Part shown: one piece after another, positions 17,529-26,156 of the stretch
Layout of the letters: the number at the start of each line of letters is the position of its first letter
Position numbering within the stretch: position 1 is the first letter of the stretch
Origin: Mesonia ostreae
GTDB lineage: Bacteria > Bacteroidota > Bacteroidia > Flavobacteriales > Flavobacteriaceae
Assembly: GCF_031845265.1 (NCBI RefSeq)
Contig: NZ_JAVRBG010000001.1
Location: 310,001-374,000, forward strand
Direction of reading: 5' to 3'
DNA length: 64,000 nucleotides
Translations under genes and position numbers: made by a program
Notes under the pieces: generated by a model
Told to the model about the DNA's origin: nothing
What the model saw: only the letters and a program-made list of their open reading frames with translations
Database searches by the model: none

Positions 17529-17601
17529 CAGACAGTAAACCCATCTTGTCACTTCGAGTAATTAGTTTGAAGTGCTAACGAAAAACGAATTGTATCGAGA
17601 A
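17529..17601. repeat. 73-bp direct repeat, copy 1
   Basis: Identical over 73 bp to 17697-17769, starting CAGACAGTAAACCC and containing GTCACTTCGAGTAATTAG and GTATCGAGAA. A less exact match continues for about 18 bp. The CTTCGAG / CTCGAT core resembles dispersed flavobacterial intergenic repeats. Confidence 0.85.
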
Positions 17602-17696
17602 GTCTCGTGTTTCAGAATATCAGAAGAGGTAAAATTGGGAATAGTTCTCGATACACTATTTTTTCTTCTCTGCAATACGAAAAAACAGAACTCGAA

Positions 17697-17769
17697 CAGA
17701 CAGTAAACCCATCTTGTCACTTCGAGTAATTAGTTTGAAGTGCTAACGAAAAACGAATTGTATCGAGAA
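17697..17769. repeat. 73-bp direct repeat, copy 2
   Basis: Second copy, offset 168 bp from the first. The 95 bp between the copies is unrelated text with its own CTCGATAC motif. Confidence 0.85.
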
Positions 17770-17850
17770 ATATCATGTTTCAGACTATAAAAATAGGTGT
17801 CCAAGATTATTAAATCCAACGTTCACTCTAAACTATAAAATAGTTTCACA

Positions 17851-18690
17851 CTAATACCCAGCAAAATGATAGTTAAGCATCTCCTTAATTTTCTTATAAA
17901 ACTCGGGAAAGTTCTGTTTAAAAACCTGCGGAGATTCGATAAAAGACTCCACCAGAACTGCTAAAAACTCGACTCTATTGGTAAAAGCATACTCCCGAAA
18001 ATATCTGGAGTTAATTAACTTATTTCTAAGATCGTCCTGTTTTAATAAATTTTCTAATTCTTTATTGGCATCGCTAAAAATAACCGCACTAATATTCTTA
18101 TGGTTATGCGTGTTGATTTGAATCACGTGCATAAATTCATGAATAGCCAAATTCACATTATCTTTATGGGTATCAAAACCCACTAAAAAGTCTTTCCAAG
18201 AAAAAACCAAAGCTCTTAAATGCGGATTAAATTCCCCTTTATGCTGCACTTTGTTGATGGTAGAGAAATAAACATCGGGATAAATGATGATTTTCTGTAA
18301 CCTATTCAGTAGAAAATTACGCATCCCAAAGGTCAGCATCACCGCAGTGGCACCAATGTATAGCTTTACCTCCTCGGTGATTTCAAAATCATCTCTGCCT
18401 TCAAAACTTTTATGAGCGATAAAAGTGATAAGCCTATGCTGAAAAAAACTTTGTTGTTTAGGAGAGAGTCGAGTGTAAAAAACAAATTTTTGTTTTAGAA
18501 ACTTTTGATGTTGCGGAGAAAGCTTCTTCAATCTAACATAAAAATGCGTGTAGAGTGGTTTTTTATAAAAATAACTATAAAGATGTTCAATCAAAGAAAT
18601 AGATTTCACCAAAATAATCGCTACTAAAGCAATTATTAAAATTGCCAGGCAAATCATTATAAAAATAGGACTGGTTTCTTCTTCGACCAA
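17851..18690 (-). CDS. MtfA-like zinc peptidase with N-terminal membrane anchor
   Basis: A 279-residue protein. Residues about 10-32 form one transmembrane helix (IFIMICLAILIIALVAIIL). The rest resembles the MtfA/Mlc-titration-factor peptidase domain: LSPKQQSFFQHRLITFI, VMLTFG, IIIYPDVYF, VFSWKDFLVGF and the zinc motif HEFMHVIQ (HExxH). E. coli MtfA is a soluble aminopeptidase that binds the repressor Mlc; no Mlc is seen here, so only the peptidase fold is inferred. Single gene flanked by gene-free DNA on both sides. Confidence 0.85.
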   Translation of the reverse strand: MVEEETSPIFIMICLAILIIALVAIILVKSISLIEHLYSYFYKKPLYTHFYVRLKKLSPQHQKFLKQKFVFYTRLSPKQQSFFQHRLITFIAHKSFEGRDDFEITEEVKLYIGATAVMLTFGMRNFLLNRLQKIIIYPDVYFSTINKVQHKGEFNPHLRALVFSWKDFLVGFDTHKDNVNLAIHEFMHVIQINTHNHKNISAVIFSDANKELENLLKQDDLRNKLINSRYFREYAFTNRVEFLAVLVESFIESPQVFKQNFPEFYKKIKEMLNYHFAGY

Positions 18691-19102
18691 TAAAATATTT
18701 TTTAGTCGTGCCTGACTAAGATTTTAGACCGCTCCGCTTTTAGAAAATAGAAGTAAGATTTAATTTCAATTCTTTAGCAAACAATAGTTTAATATTAAAC
18801 TCTAGAGTTACCCAGTGTAAAAAATAAACTATAGCTATACAAATGCTTTGTTTCTAACTTCCATTATTAAGACGACTGTGATCTTTAAATTTATAATCGA
18901 ACACCTATAGGATTATTTATAAAAATACAAAAAATATTCTTTAAGAGAAGAAGAATTTTGTAGCCAGTCCCTCTAAAAAATTCAATTATAACAAATTCTA
19001 AATAATGAGAATTCTTAAAAAATTAGGTCTTCTGTGAAGGATTAAGTATTCGTAAACTTGTATATATTTCTTAAAAAGTGTATTATTCCTGAAATAAAAA
19101 AA
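18691..19102. other. Divergent intergenic region, 412 bp
   Basis: Lies between the MtfA-like gene (minus) and the flavoprotein gene (plus). Very AT-rich; it must hold both promoters but no perfect TAnnTTTG box at a convincing distance, no hairpin terminator and no coding frame were seen. Confidence 0.5.
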
Positions 19103-20143
19103 ATGTTAGATTTTATAGTCGTTGGTGCTGCACAAGCTGGCTTATCTATTTCTTATTATTTAAAAGAATTAGATAAGAATTTTATCATTGTAGATAAAGA
19201 AGACGAAGTAGGCGCGTCTTGGCTCAACCGCTGGGATTCATTAACCTTATTTACACCAACAGAATTTAACCATCTTCCAGGATTAGATTTTCCCGCCCCA
19301 AAAGGACATTATCCCAATAAATATGAGGTTGCCGATTATTTTAAACGCTATACCAAAAAGTTTAATTTTCCTTTAAAACTAAACACGTTCATAGAAAAGA
19401 TTGAAAAGAAAGAAGATCGATTTGTTCTTACGCATCAAAATGGGATTTACGAAGCTAAGAATGTAATTATTGCCACGGGACCATTTCACATTCCGTATAC
19501 GCCGCCTTGTTCCGAAGATATTTCAGAAAATATTTTTCAAATACATAGTAATTTTTATAAAAATCCTTCTCAGTTAAATGCTGGTCCTACAATGGTGGTG
19601 GGTGATGGCGATAGCGGCGTACAAATACTTGATGAGGTCTCGTCCCAAAAAGATAGAAAAACATACTTCTCTGGTGATACAGATATTAAAACGCTGCCGC
19701 AAGAAATTTTGGGAAAAACCCTTTGGTGGTGGTTTACAAAAACTGGATTTTTAAGTTTTAGCAAGGATTCTTATGTGGGGAAAAAAATAAGTCAGTCTAG
19801 ACAACCTGTTATAGGAACTGATGTGAAAGCAATTTTAGAACGGGAAAATGTAATTGCTGTAGGCAGAACTAATGATGCACACGAACATCGCATAGAAACC
19901 GATGAAAAATCTATAGAAGACATTAAAAATATAGTTTGGGCTACAGGATACCGTCCTAATTTTTCTTGGATTAAAGGTTTAGAACTTACCCACGAAGCCT
20001 ATCCAAAACACAAACGAGGCATTAGCGCAATGAAAGGACTTTACTTTATTGGTTTACCTTGGCTGCATACCAGAGGTTCTGCCACACTTGGAGGTATTAA
20101 AAAGGATGCGAAGTACTTAAAAAAATATATAGCTAAGAATTAA
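19103..20143 (+). CDS. Flavin-containing monooxygenase-like / CzcO-type FAD-NAD(P) oxidoreductase
   Basis: A 346-residue flavoprotein with FAD motif VVGAAQAGLS near the N-terminus, EVGASWLNRWDSLTLFTP (FMO/CzcO-type), NVIIATGPFHIPYTP, a second Rossmann motif VVGDGDSGVQI (about residue 170) and a C-terminal NIVWATGYRPNFSWI. The ATG at 19103 is chosen because it gives the normal MLDFIVVGAAQAG start; an upstream in-frame start would add 15 non-conserved residues. Substrate unknown; related proteins oxidise small lipophilic or sulfur/nitrogen compounds or act in metal resistance. Single gene. Confidence 0.85.
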   Translation: MLDFIVVGAAQAGLSISYYLKELDKNFIIVDKEDEVGASWLNRWDSLTLFTPTEFNHLPGLDFPAPKGHYPNKYEVADYFKRYTKKFNFPLKLNTFIEKIEKKEDRFVLTHQNGIYEAKNVIIATGPFHIPYTPPCSEDISENIFQIHSNFYKNPSQLNAGPTMVVGDGDSGVQILDEVSSQKDRKTYFSGDTDIKTLPQEILGKTLWWWFTKTGFLSFSKDSYVGKKISQSRQPVIGTDVKAILERENVIAVGRTNDAHEHRIETDEKSIEDIKNIVWATGYRPNFSWIKGLELTHEAYPKHKRGISAMKGLYFIGLPWLHTRGSATLGGIKKDAKYLKKYIAKN

Positions 20144-20288
20144 TCGCGCATCCTCTAAAAAAAAACTTTTTAAACCAGGTAAGCTAGTTGTTTATCATCT
20201 AATCCCGATGAAGTTTTGGTTCAAACAACCGAATAATTAGTAGAAGTCTTTTTTCTTTTAAGGACAATAAAAATGCAAAAATTTTTAA

Positions 20289-20726
20289 TTAGTCTTTATC
20301 TAAAACCTTTTTCCCGTAAGCCACGCTTTCAAATACATCATCTCGCATTTTTTTTGCTGAAATAATTTCAGGCTCTAATTTTGTCTTTTCTTTTCGCCAC
20401 TCTTCCTCGCTTAAATCTCTTTTGGTGTGAACATCTGGAAAGTTTTCAGAAAAATCTTTCATCCAAGTCATCATGTGATCGTGTGCTTGCTTTAATCTTT
20501 CTTCGGCTTTTAGAAATTTCTCATTAGGTTCCTCTGTTTCTAATGCATTTTTCTTCTTTAAAGTAGCTATCAAATTGGCTATTTCACCCATTTTAGGCAT
20601 TGCTTCATCGTGATAAGCAAAAACTTCCTTTAAAGTTTTGTCATAGTTCTCTTTGGCTTGAGAGGTTTCTTTTTCACAGCTTACTAAAACTGCTAATAAA
20701 GAAAACAATACTAGAATTTTTTTCAT
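20289..20726 (-). CDS. Small helical lipoprotein
   Basis: A 145-residue protein with lipobox LAVLVSC (Cys at about residue 17). The mature part is almost all charged helix (EKFLKAEERLKQAHDHMMTWMKDF, EEWRKEKTKLEPEIISAKKMRDDV), so a coiled coil is likely. Similar flavobacterial proteins are often labelled viral A-type inclusion protein, which says nothing about function. A near-match -7 box (TACTTTTA) is at 20740-20747, minus strand. Confidence 0.8.
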   Translation of the reverse strand: MKKILVLFSLLAVLVSCEKETSQAKENYDKTLKEVFAYHDEAMPKMGEIANLIATLKKKNALETEEPNEKFLKAEERLKQAHDHMMTWMKDFSENFPDVHTKRDLSEEEWRKEKTKLEPEIISAKKMRDDVFESVAYGKKVLDKD

Positions 20727-20767
20727 AATTAGTTTTTAGTAAAAGTAATTATTTTAAACGGATTTGC

Positions 20768-22114
20768 CTAAAAGTTGGCATGGATCCAATCTTTGATGAT
20801 CTCTAAAACTTTAGGAGAAATGGTCTCTTCTATTTGTCCGTATTCATTCGGCATGCCTGTGGTAGCGGTTTGGAATAAGTGATTTAAATTCTCCAATTCT
20901 TTTACCGTCACGTTTTTATTTCCGCCTTGAGCGATATTCTTCTCAATTGCTTGTAAGTTTTGAGCTGCATTCACCTGTATATCTTTCGAACCATTAAGCG
21001 CTAAAACCGGACAAGTAACTTGCTGCAAAGCATTCGTTGGATCGTAGGTGAGAAATGAATACAGCCATTCATTCTTAAATTGTGCTTTTTGTTTTGATAT
21101 TTCTGAAGTAGATAATGCCTTTTTCTTAGCATATTCTTCTATCTTATTATTTAAGTGTTTTTTCTCTACCGTATTTAAAATCTCATAAATACCTTTGTTT
21201 AAATTTACAATAGAATCTACTTTTGCCTTAGGCATCCCAGAGCCTCCTAACACGTCTTCTTGCTGTTGCAATAACAATTCATCTCCGCGAACTCCTGGTG
21301 CTGCCAAAAGAATAATTCCTCCCAAGTCTTTATCTTTTGAAGCGATTAATGGCGCGACTACTCCGCCTTCACTATGTCCCAATAAAACGATTTTACTTGC
21401 ATCAATATCTTTTCTACTTCTTAAATAATTAACGGCTGCTTTTGCATCTTCGGTGAAATCATATATATTGGAGGTAGAAAAATTTCCGGTAGATTTTCCT
21501 ACGCCACGATCATCATATCTTAAAACCGCTATCCCGTTGCGGGTAAGGTAATCAGATATTACCAAGAAAGGTTGGTGTCCCATGACTTCTTCGTTTCTGT
21601 TTTGGGGTCCGCTGCCGCTGATTAGAATTACGGTAGGAAAATTCTTAACCTCTTTAGGCTTGGTTAAAGTTCCTGCCAAGTTCACAGTATCTTTTATATT
21701 TTCAAAAGTCACCTCTTCTTTCAAATAAGGATAAGGTTTTTTAGGCACTTGAGGTCTGTTAATTTCTTGCTCTTCTTGTGTAAGTTGTAAAGGAATTTGC
21801 ATTCCGCTTTGGTGGTATTCTCCCGTAAGTTCGCCGTTTTTTAAAACTGCAGAATACTTCATCATCATATTGGGAGCCGAAATCGTTAAAGTATCTTGAC
21901 TAAATGTCGTATTCGCCATAGGAATTCCCATAACGCCTTGATCTGGGCTATCCATGGTACTTTTTAAATTATCGCCGTCTTTAGAAATATGATAGACAAC
22001 ACGAATTTTTTGACCTTGTACTTCCAAAACTCCATACCAATCGCCCGTAATTTCTTGAGCTTGTAAAGTGATGGAAACTATAAAACTGATTAGAAAAAAA
22101 GATAAATATTTCAT
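20768..22114 (-). CDS. Secreted alpha/beta hydrolase (prolyl-oligopeptidase-like fold)
   Basis: A 448-residue protein with a signal peptide (1-19, TLQAQ), a beta-rich N-terminal domain (about 25-115, GDWYGVLEVQGQKIRVVYHI) and an alpha/beta-hydrolase domain. Catalytic elements: ISGSGPQNRNE (oxyanion region), LLGHSEGG (nucleophile Ser), LNGSKDIQV (Asp) and NLNHLFQ (His). Likely a periplasmic or surface esterase/peptidase. It is the third gene of an operon after DUF2089 and YIP1-family genes (5-bp gap to the latter). Substrate unknown. Confidence 0.88.
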   Translation of the reverse strand: MKYLSFFLISFIVSITLQAQEITGDWYGVLEVQGQKIRVVYHISKDGDNLKSTMDSPDQGVMGIPMANTTFSQDTLTISAPNMMMKYSAVLKNGELTGEYHQSGMQIPLQLTQEEQEINRPQVPKKPYPYLKEEVTFENIKDTVNLAGTLTKPKEVKNFPTVILISGSGPQNRNEEVMGHQPFLVISDYLTRNGIAVLRYDDRGVGKSTGNFSTSNIYDFTEDAKAAVNYLRSRKDIDASKIVLLGHSEGGVVAPLIASKDKDLGGIILLAAPGVRGDELLLQQQEDVLGGSGMPKAKVDSIVNLNKGIYEILNTVEKKHLNNKIEEYAKKKALSTSEISKQKAQFKNEWLYSFLTYDPTNALQQVTCPVLALNGSKDIQVNAAQNLQAIEKNIAQGGNKNVTVKELENLNHLFQTATTGMPNEYGQIEETISPKVLEIIKDWIHANF

Positions 22115-22119
22115 AAGGC

Positions 22120-22698
22120 TTAGTAATTAATTAATAGTTTAGAAAGTATTTCTGCTACAATAATGGCGATCACAAATAAAATGGTATAGGTCGTCCCTTT
22201 AGCATTCGAGGCTACTTTTGTTCCATTATACAAGAGAGCCAACTGCCAAACGATTGCTAATAAAGAAAATCCGGAAAAAACCAGTAACAAGAATAGGTTA
22301 GCGATAGCAATATCCCCCTTAGCAAGTGCCATAGGGTCTTTTAAAATTTCTTCAGAAATTCGTACCATCAAGCCATTCACATTAAAAACGCTAAGTAAGT
22401 AATAAGGCAATCTTGCAAATAAGCAAACGGCGAGCATATCAATAATTCGTGTTCTTTTATTCATATAAAAAGCCACCGCTCCTAATGAAATCAATAAACA
22501 TGCAACATTAACTCCTTGGTCTGCAAAAGCTTGCCACAGTTCTATTTGAGAAGCAAAATGCAAGTCTAAAACGCCATCAAAACGAGCCTTAAAGAAAAAA
22601 GCCAAAACAGCACCTGCCACAAGAGCCAAACTGCCTACCAGAATTAAAGTACGCTCTTGGTAACGCTCAAACGGATTGTAAAGTAATTTATAGTTCAT
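22120..22698 (-). CDS. YIP1-family inner-membrane protein
   Basis: A 192-residue protein with about five transmembrane helices (for example LILVGSLALVAGAVLAFFF, LLISLGAVAFYM and the C-terminal YTILFVIAIIVAEILSKLL). The start NPFERYQERTLILV is typical of YIP1-like proteins that sit beside DUF2089 genes in Bacteroidota. Function unknown. Gaps of 2 bp (upstream) and 5 bp (downstream) indicate one transcription unit. Confidence 0.8.
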   Translation of the reverse strand: MNYKLLYNPFERYQERTLILVGSLALVAGAVLAFFFKARFDGVLDLHFASQIELWQAFADQGVNVACLLISLGAVAFYMNKRTRIIDMLAVCLFARLPYYLLSVFNVNGLMVRISEEILKDPMALAKGDIAIANLFLLLVFSGFSLLAIVWQLALLYNGTKVASNAKGTTYTILFVIAIIVAEILSKLLINY

Positions 22699-22700
22699 TC

Positions 22701-22970
22701 TTATTGCTGAATTTGATTTAACTTTTCTATAATTTCATCTAACATATTTCTTACTGTAGGATAACTTTTATTTAGTTGTGTCGCCATTTTTTTTAGGCTT
22801 CCGCCGGAAAGCATAAAGTCTAGAATAAACTGTTGATCTTCTCTAGGTAAATTTGCTAAAACCGGTAAATCAAAACTTCCAGAAATAATTGTATCGCAAG
22901 CCTCACAAGAAAGCTGACTCACTTTTAAGCTCTTTGCACAACTGGGACATTTTACAGGTAGTTTTTTCAT
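22701..22970 (-). CDS. DUF2089-family zinc-ribbon / HTH protein
   Basis: An 89-residue protein: zinc ribbon CPSC ... CEAC at residues 9-12 and 22-25, then a helix-turn-helix-like segment (LREDQQ-type helix, SGGSLKKMATQLNKSYPTVRNMLDEII). Likely a transcription regulator or adaptor; first gene of the DUF2089-YIP1-hydrolase operon. A near-match -7 box (TACTTTTA) is at 22990-22997, minus strand, 20 nt before the ATG. Confidence 0.82.
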   Translation of the reverse strand: MKKLPVKCPSCAKSLKVSQLSCEACDTIISGSFDLPVLANLPREDQQFILDFMLSGGSLKKMATQLNKSYPTVRNMLDEIIEKLNQIQQ

Positions 22971-23403
22971 TTAAAGACTTTGTTTTGAATAAAAGTAAGT
23001 ATAAAATCAATTATATTAAAACATTTTTAAATATTATTTAATAAAAGTCTATAAATATTGATTGCTTCAACTAAATATAATTGCGGTATAGCCCTAAAAT
23101 ATAAGATATGATGATAAAATGATTACCGCTGAAAACTACCAGCATCCAGTTAAAAATGATGTGAAGTTGATGAGTCCTTTAATACATAAGAAATCTAACA
23201 AGGTTTTAAATTTGATCCTGACTTTTTTAAAAGTGATTTTATCGAAATTGAGAGAGAAATTTTATTCTAAAAAAAATAGTGAATATCAATTAGTTACAAT
23301 TAGGTTTTGGTTCTTGATTCTAGCAACGTAGCGGTCCGCCCGAGAGTATTACTTCGGTACGGGCGGGTCTTGCCTCTTTGTCAAATAGCAATGCTTTAAT
23401 GTA
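22971..23403. other. Intergenic region with GC-rich hairpin
   Basis: Contains the DUF2089 promoter near 22990 and a hairpin CCGCCCG (23336-23342) / CGGGCGG (23360-23366). A 70-codon open frame at 23119-23331 has no signal, family likeness or promoter and is not called. Confidence 0.5.
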
Positions 23404-24360
23404 TTAGGGTATACCAATTTCTAAGTAAATTGGAAAATGATCTGAACCGATATTCTCCCCTACTTCCCTTTTCTTTACCCTAATATTTTTACTGATTAAA
23501 GCGTGATCTAAATTAGTTTGAAGCGGAAGAAAGCTGGCTGGCCAAGTAGCTAATATTCCGAAGCCTTCCCGACTGTCAGATAGCGCTACTTTTTGTTTAA
23601 AATTTTTAAAATTTCGGGAAAAAGAAGAGGTATTCAAATCTCCTATAACTACTGCGTTCTGTGGCTTTTGGATGGCTAAGAAGTTGGCAATATTATCTAA
23701 CTGACGGTTTCTTTGTTCAAACTGTTCCTGTCCCACAGGAGGAAATGGATGTGTCGCAATAAGTGAAAATGCCTTTCCTTCTAATTCATAGCTTAACAGA
23801 ATAGAAGGCAATTTATATTCAGAAAAATAAAGAACAACAAATTCGGCGGGGATTTTACTCCATACTCCAATCCCAAAGTTATCTTCTCGCACCTCTTTTA
23901 AATGATAATCGTAGGTTTGTAAAACCTCAGCTAAATCTTCATTCCAGCGAGAGGTTAGTTCTGCTAAAACTAAAATATCAGCATTTTTTTCTTTTATAAA
24001 TTCTTCAACAGCAGTAACATTTTGGTTGCTCGATAACAAGTTGATACTCGCAATAGAAATAGATTCTTCGCTTCCCAGTTTCGCTTCCGCGGAAGCGTTT
24101 ACGTAAAATGGATATATTTGATAAACACTAAAAGTAATTCCGAAGAATAAAAAAAGTATCCACATCATATTTTTCTGAAAAGCAAAAATGAGCAATAATA
24201 GTAGCATCAACACCAAGTATTGGACTTGGAAATTAGAAAATATATCGATCCACCATACTTGATACAAAAAATAAGGAACTAGGCTAAGCGTAACAAGTAC
24301 CAACGCTATGATTTTGCATAATAGCTTTAGAAAAGATTTGTGATTAGCTTTCATCATCAC
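23404..24360 (-). CDS. Membrane-anchored endonuclease/exonuclease/phosphatase-family protein
   Basis: A 318-residue protein. Residues about 10-85 contain three transmembrane helices (LLCKIIALVLVTLSLVPYFLY, YLVLMLLLLLIFAF, MWILFLFFGITFSVYQI). From about 95 an EEP (DNase I-like) domain follows: INLLSSNQN, DILVLAELT (Glu), LIATHPFPP (His), VVIGDLNTSSFS (Asp, Asn) and the terminal GSDHFPI (Asp-His). All catalytic elements are present, so activity on a phosphoester outside the inner membrane is likely; substrate unknown. The ORF begins with three ATG codons in a row. Confidence 0.87.
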   Translation of the reverse strand: MMMKANHKSFLKLLCKIIALVLVTLSLVPYFLYQVWWIDIFSNFQVQYLVLMLLLLLIFAFQKNMMWILFLFFGITFSVYQIYPFYVNASAEAKLGSEESISIASINLLSSNQNVTAVEEFIKEKNADILVLAELTSRWNEDLAEVLQTYDYHLKEVREDNFGIGVWSKIPAEFVVLYFSEYKLPSILLSYELEGKAFSLIATHPFPPVGQEQFEQRNRQLDNIANFLAIQKPQNAVVIGDLNTSSFSRNFKNFKQKVALSDSREGFGILATWPASFLPLQTNLDHALISKNIRVKKREVGENIGSDHFPIYLEIGIP

Positions 24361-24464
24361 TAAAATTAAACATTTAAAATTATGACGCTTATAAAGCCTA
24401 TAAGTTACGTGTTTATTAGAAATAATCTTACAGATAATTTTTCAAAAAATAGCTGCTTAAATCT

Positions 24465-24472
24465 TATCTTCG
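24465..24472 (+). promoter_or_regulatory. Near-match -7 box TATCTTCG of the Crp/Fnr gene
   Basis: Five of six consensus bases of TAnnTTTG, 94 bp upstream of the ATG. No GTAAC-N4-GTTAC operator stands at the expected distance, so this gene does not appear to be controlled by its own operator. Confidence 0.35.
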
Positions 24473-24566
24473 CTTTAAGCAGCACACAAATCTAAAGAGG
24501 TAAATGCAGTAATTATTCAAAAACATTTCTACTTCGCAAGAGTTAAAACCATAAAAACAGACCCCT

Positions 24567-25193
24567 ATGATTCAAGAGATTAAAAAATATTATGGTTCAC
24601 AGTTTGAGCCTGCACTTATAGAAGAAATTAATCGTGTGGCTACGTTTATGGACGTAGAGGAAGGTCAAGATTTAATAAAACCGGGACAATACATTAAGTC
24701 GATGCCTTTATTACTTTCGGGCAGCATCAAAATTATGCGCAACGATGAAGAAGGACAAGAGTTGCTGCTCTATTATCTAGAACGCGGAGAAACCTGTGCA
24801 ATGACGATGACTTGTTGCATGGGAAATACAAAAAGTGAAATTCATGCCATCACCGAAACTCCGGTAAAACTATTAATGATTCCCATTGGAAAAATGGAAG
24901 AATGGTCTAGCAAATATAAAACTTGGAGAAACTTCGTGTTTTCGAGTTATCACTCCCGAATGATGGAGTTACTTGAGAGTGTGGACAATATCGCTTTTAA
25001 TAATCTAGATGAGCGCTTGGAGAAATACCTACAAGAGAGAATGAAGATTTTAAACAGTAAACACATCTACACTACGCATCAACAAATTGCATCAGATTTG
25101 CATACGAGTCGGGTGGTGGTTTCTAGATTACTTAAAAAAATGGAGAATAAAGACCGAATAAAATTACACCGCAGTTTTATTGAGGTCTTGTAA
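24567..25193 (+). CDS. Crp/Fnr-family transcription regulator of the sulfur island
   Basis: A 208-residue regulator: cyclic-nucleotide-binding-like beta-roll (about 20-115), dimer helix (about 120-150) and winged HTH (about 160-205). In the recognition helix HTSRVVVSRLLKKM the CRP Arg180 and Arg185 equivalents are kept (Arg182, Arg187), but the Glu contacting DNA in CRP and FNR is Val183, fitting a half-site other than TTGAT or TGTGA. The beta-roll carries Cys77, Cys83 and Cys84 (ETCAMTMTCCMG); a thiol or persulfide sensor is possible but inferred. It lies just upstream of tauE/safE, and the palindrome GTAAC-N4-GTTAC overlapping its stop codon recurs four more times at sulfur genes within 9 kb; it is the obvious candidate to bind it. 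Confidence 0.9.
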   Translation: MIQEIKKYYGSQFEPALIEEINRVATFMDVEEGQDLIKPGQYIKSMPLLLSGSIKIMRNDEEGQELLLYYLERGETCAMTMTCCMGNTKSEIHAITETPVKLLMIPIGKMEEWSSKYKTWRNFVFSSYHSRMMELLESVDNIAFNNLDERLEKYLQERMKILNSKHIYTTHQQIASDLHTSRVVVSRLLKKMENKDRIKLHRSFIEVL

Positions 25194-25203
25194 CATCAGT
25201 TAC
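25190..25203. promoter_or_regulatory. Operator 1: GTAACATCAGTTAC upstream of tauE/safE
   Basis: Perfect 5-N4-5 palindrome overlapping the stop codon of the Crp/Fnr gene. It is 22 bp upstream of the -7 box TACATTTG (25226-25233), placing its centre near -42. Confidence 0.75.
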
Positions 25204-25225
25204 CCAATACACTGCTAAAACGCAG

Positions 25226-25233
25226 TACATTTG
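25226..25233 (+). promoter_or_regulatory. -7 box TACATTTG of tauE/safE
   Basis: Perfect TAnnTTTG match, 22 nt before the ATG, at fixed distance from operator 1. Confidence 0.7.
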
Positions 25234-25255
25234 CCAAAATTAGATCATTAAATAA

Positions 25256-26056
25256 ATGGAAGTTACAGAAATTTTTGGTTACGTAGGAGCTCTTTTAATA
25301 GGGCTAGTATTAGGTTTAATTGGGGGCGGCGGCTCTATTCTTACCGTACCTATCTTGGTGTACGCACTTAGCCTTAATCCCGTGATCGCTACCGCATATT
25401 CCTTATTTATCGTAGGATCTACTTCTCTTGTGGGTGCCGTTAGAAATATGATGAAAGGTATGGTAGACTTTAAAACGGCTATCATTTTTGCTATTCCTGC
25501 TTTTATCGCTGTTTACCTTACCAGAGCTTTTTTGATTCCCGCTATTCCTGAAGAGTTGTTTCTGGTGGGCGATTTTGTAGTGACCAAAAACCTGGCGATT
25601 ATGCTATTCTTTGCGGTCATTATGTTGCTTGCCTCGTTTTCCATGATTCGGAATAAACAGAAAGAAACCAATGAGAATGAAGTCATCACCTATAATTACC
25701 CTCTTATTATTATTGAAGGACTTGTGGTAGGAACAATCACAGGAATTGTGGGTGCTGGCGGTGGTTTCTTGATTATTCCCGCCTTGGTATTATTGGCAAA
25801 ATTACCTATGAAAAAAGCGGTGGCCACTTCTCTTTTTATCATTGCTATAAAATCTCTCATAGGCTTTTTGGGCGATGTACAAACTCACGAAATCGATTGG
25901 GTGTTTCTACTTTCGTTTACAGCACTTTCTATCGTTGGAATATTTGTAGGCATTTGGTTAAATCAATTTATTGACGGCAAAAAATTAAAAAAAGCATTCG
26001 GGTGGTTTGTATTACTAATGGGCGTTTATATTATTTATAAAGAGCTAATTATGTAA
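25256..26056 (+). CDS. TauE/SafE-family sulfite/organosulfur exporter-like permease
   Basis: A 266-residue inner-membrane protein with about eight helices in two homologous halves. Each half opens with the family's Gly-rich motif: GLIGGGGSILTVPILVYAL (about 20-38) and GIVGAGGGFLIIPALVLLAKL (about 165-185). Family members move sulfite, sulfoacetate, thiosulfate or similar anions. Its promoter carries operator 1, and operator 2 overlaps its stop codon. Context with a persulfide-dioxygenase-type protein (which makes sulfite) downstream suggests sulfite export; inference. Confidence 0.9.
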   Translation: MEVTEIFGYVGALLIGLVLGLIGGGGSILTVPILVYALSLNPVIATAYSLFIVGSTSLVGAVRNMMKGMVDFKTAIIFAIPAFIAVYLTRAFLIPAIPEELFLVGDFVVTKNLAIMLFFAVIMLLASFSMIRNKQKETNENEVITYNYPLIIIEGLVVGTITGIVGAGGGFLIIPALVLLAKLPMKKAVATSLFIIAIKSLIGFLGDVQTHEIDWVFLLSFTALSIVGIFVGIWLNQFIDGKKLKKAFGWFVLLMGVYIIYKELIM

Positions 26057-26066
26057 CCTTGGTTAC
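26053..26066. promoter_or_regulatory. Operator 2: GTAACCTTGGTTAC upstream of the MBL-rhodanese gene
   Basis: Perfect 5-N4-5 palindrome overlapping the tauE/safE stop codon. The sequence 22 bp downstream (26089-26096) is TAATTTCA, a partial -7 match (TA and TT conserved). Confidence 0.7.
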
Positions 26067-26109
26067 TAAAATCAACCCTAAAAACCACTAATTTCACCTA
26101 GAGATTAAC

Positions 26110-26123
26110 GCTTCCGCGGAAGC
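26110..26123. repeat. Iterated palindrome GCTTCCGCGGAAGC
   Basis: A 14-bp perfect palindrome in the leader of the MBL-rhodanese gene. The same core (CTTCCGCGGAA) occurs at 3473-3484, 5147-5157, 24082-24097 and 62752-62762, in both coding and non-coding DNA. Confidence 0.7.
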
Positions 26124-26156
26124 AAAAAAAACAATAAAAACTTAAACTTAGATATT

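Larger units (their letters stand above)
17210..17850. other. Gene-free region with intergenic repeats
   Basis: No open frame here looks like a gene. It contains a short stem TCCCCT/AGGGGA near 17277-17297 and two copies of a 73-bp direct repeat (17529 and 17697). Confidence 0.6.

Noticed and set aside
17529..17769. CRISPR or att sites
   Set aside because: Only two 73-bp copies, no integrase, cas gene or tRNA nearby.
23119..23331. 70-codon open frame
   Set aside because: No promoter box, family likeness or membrane/signal plan; it sits in a repeat-bearing gap and reads like chance in AT-rich DNA.
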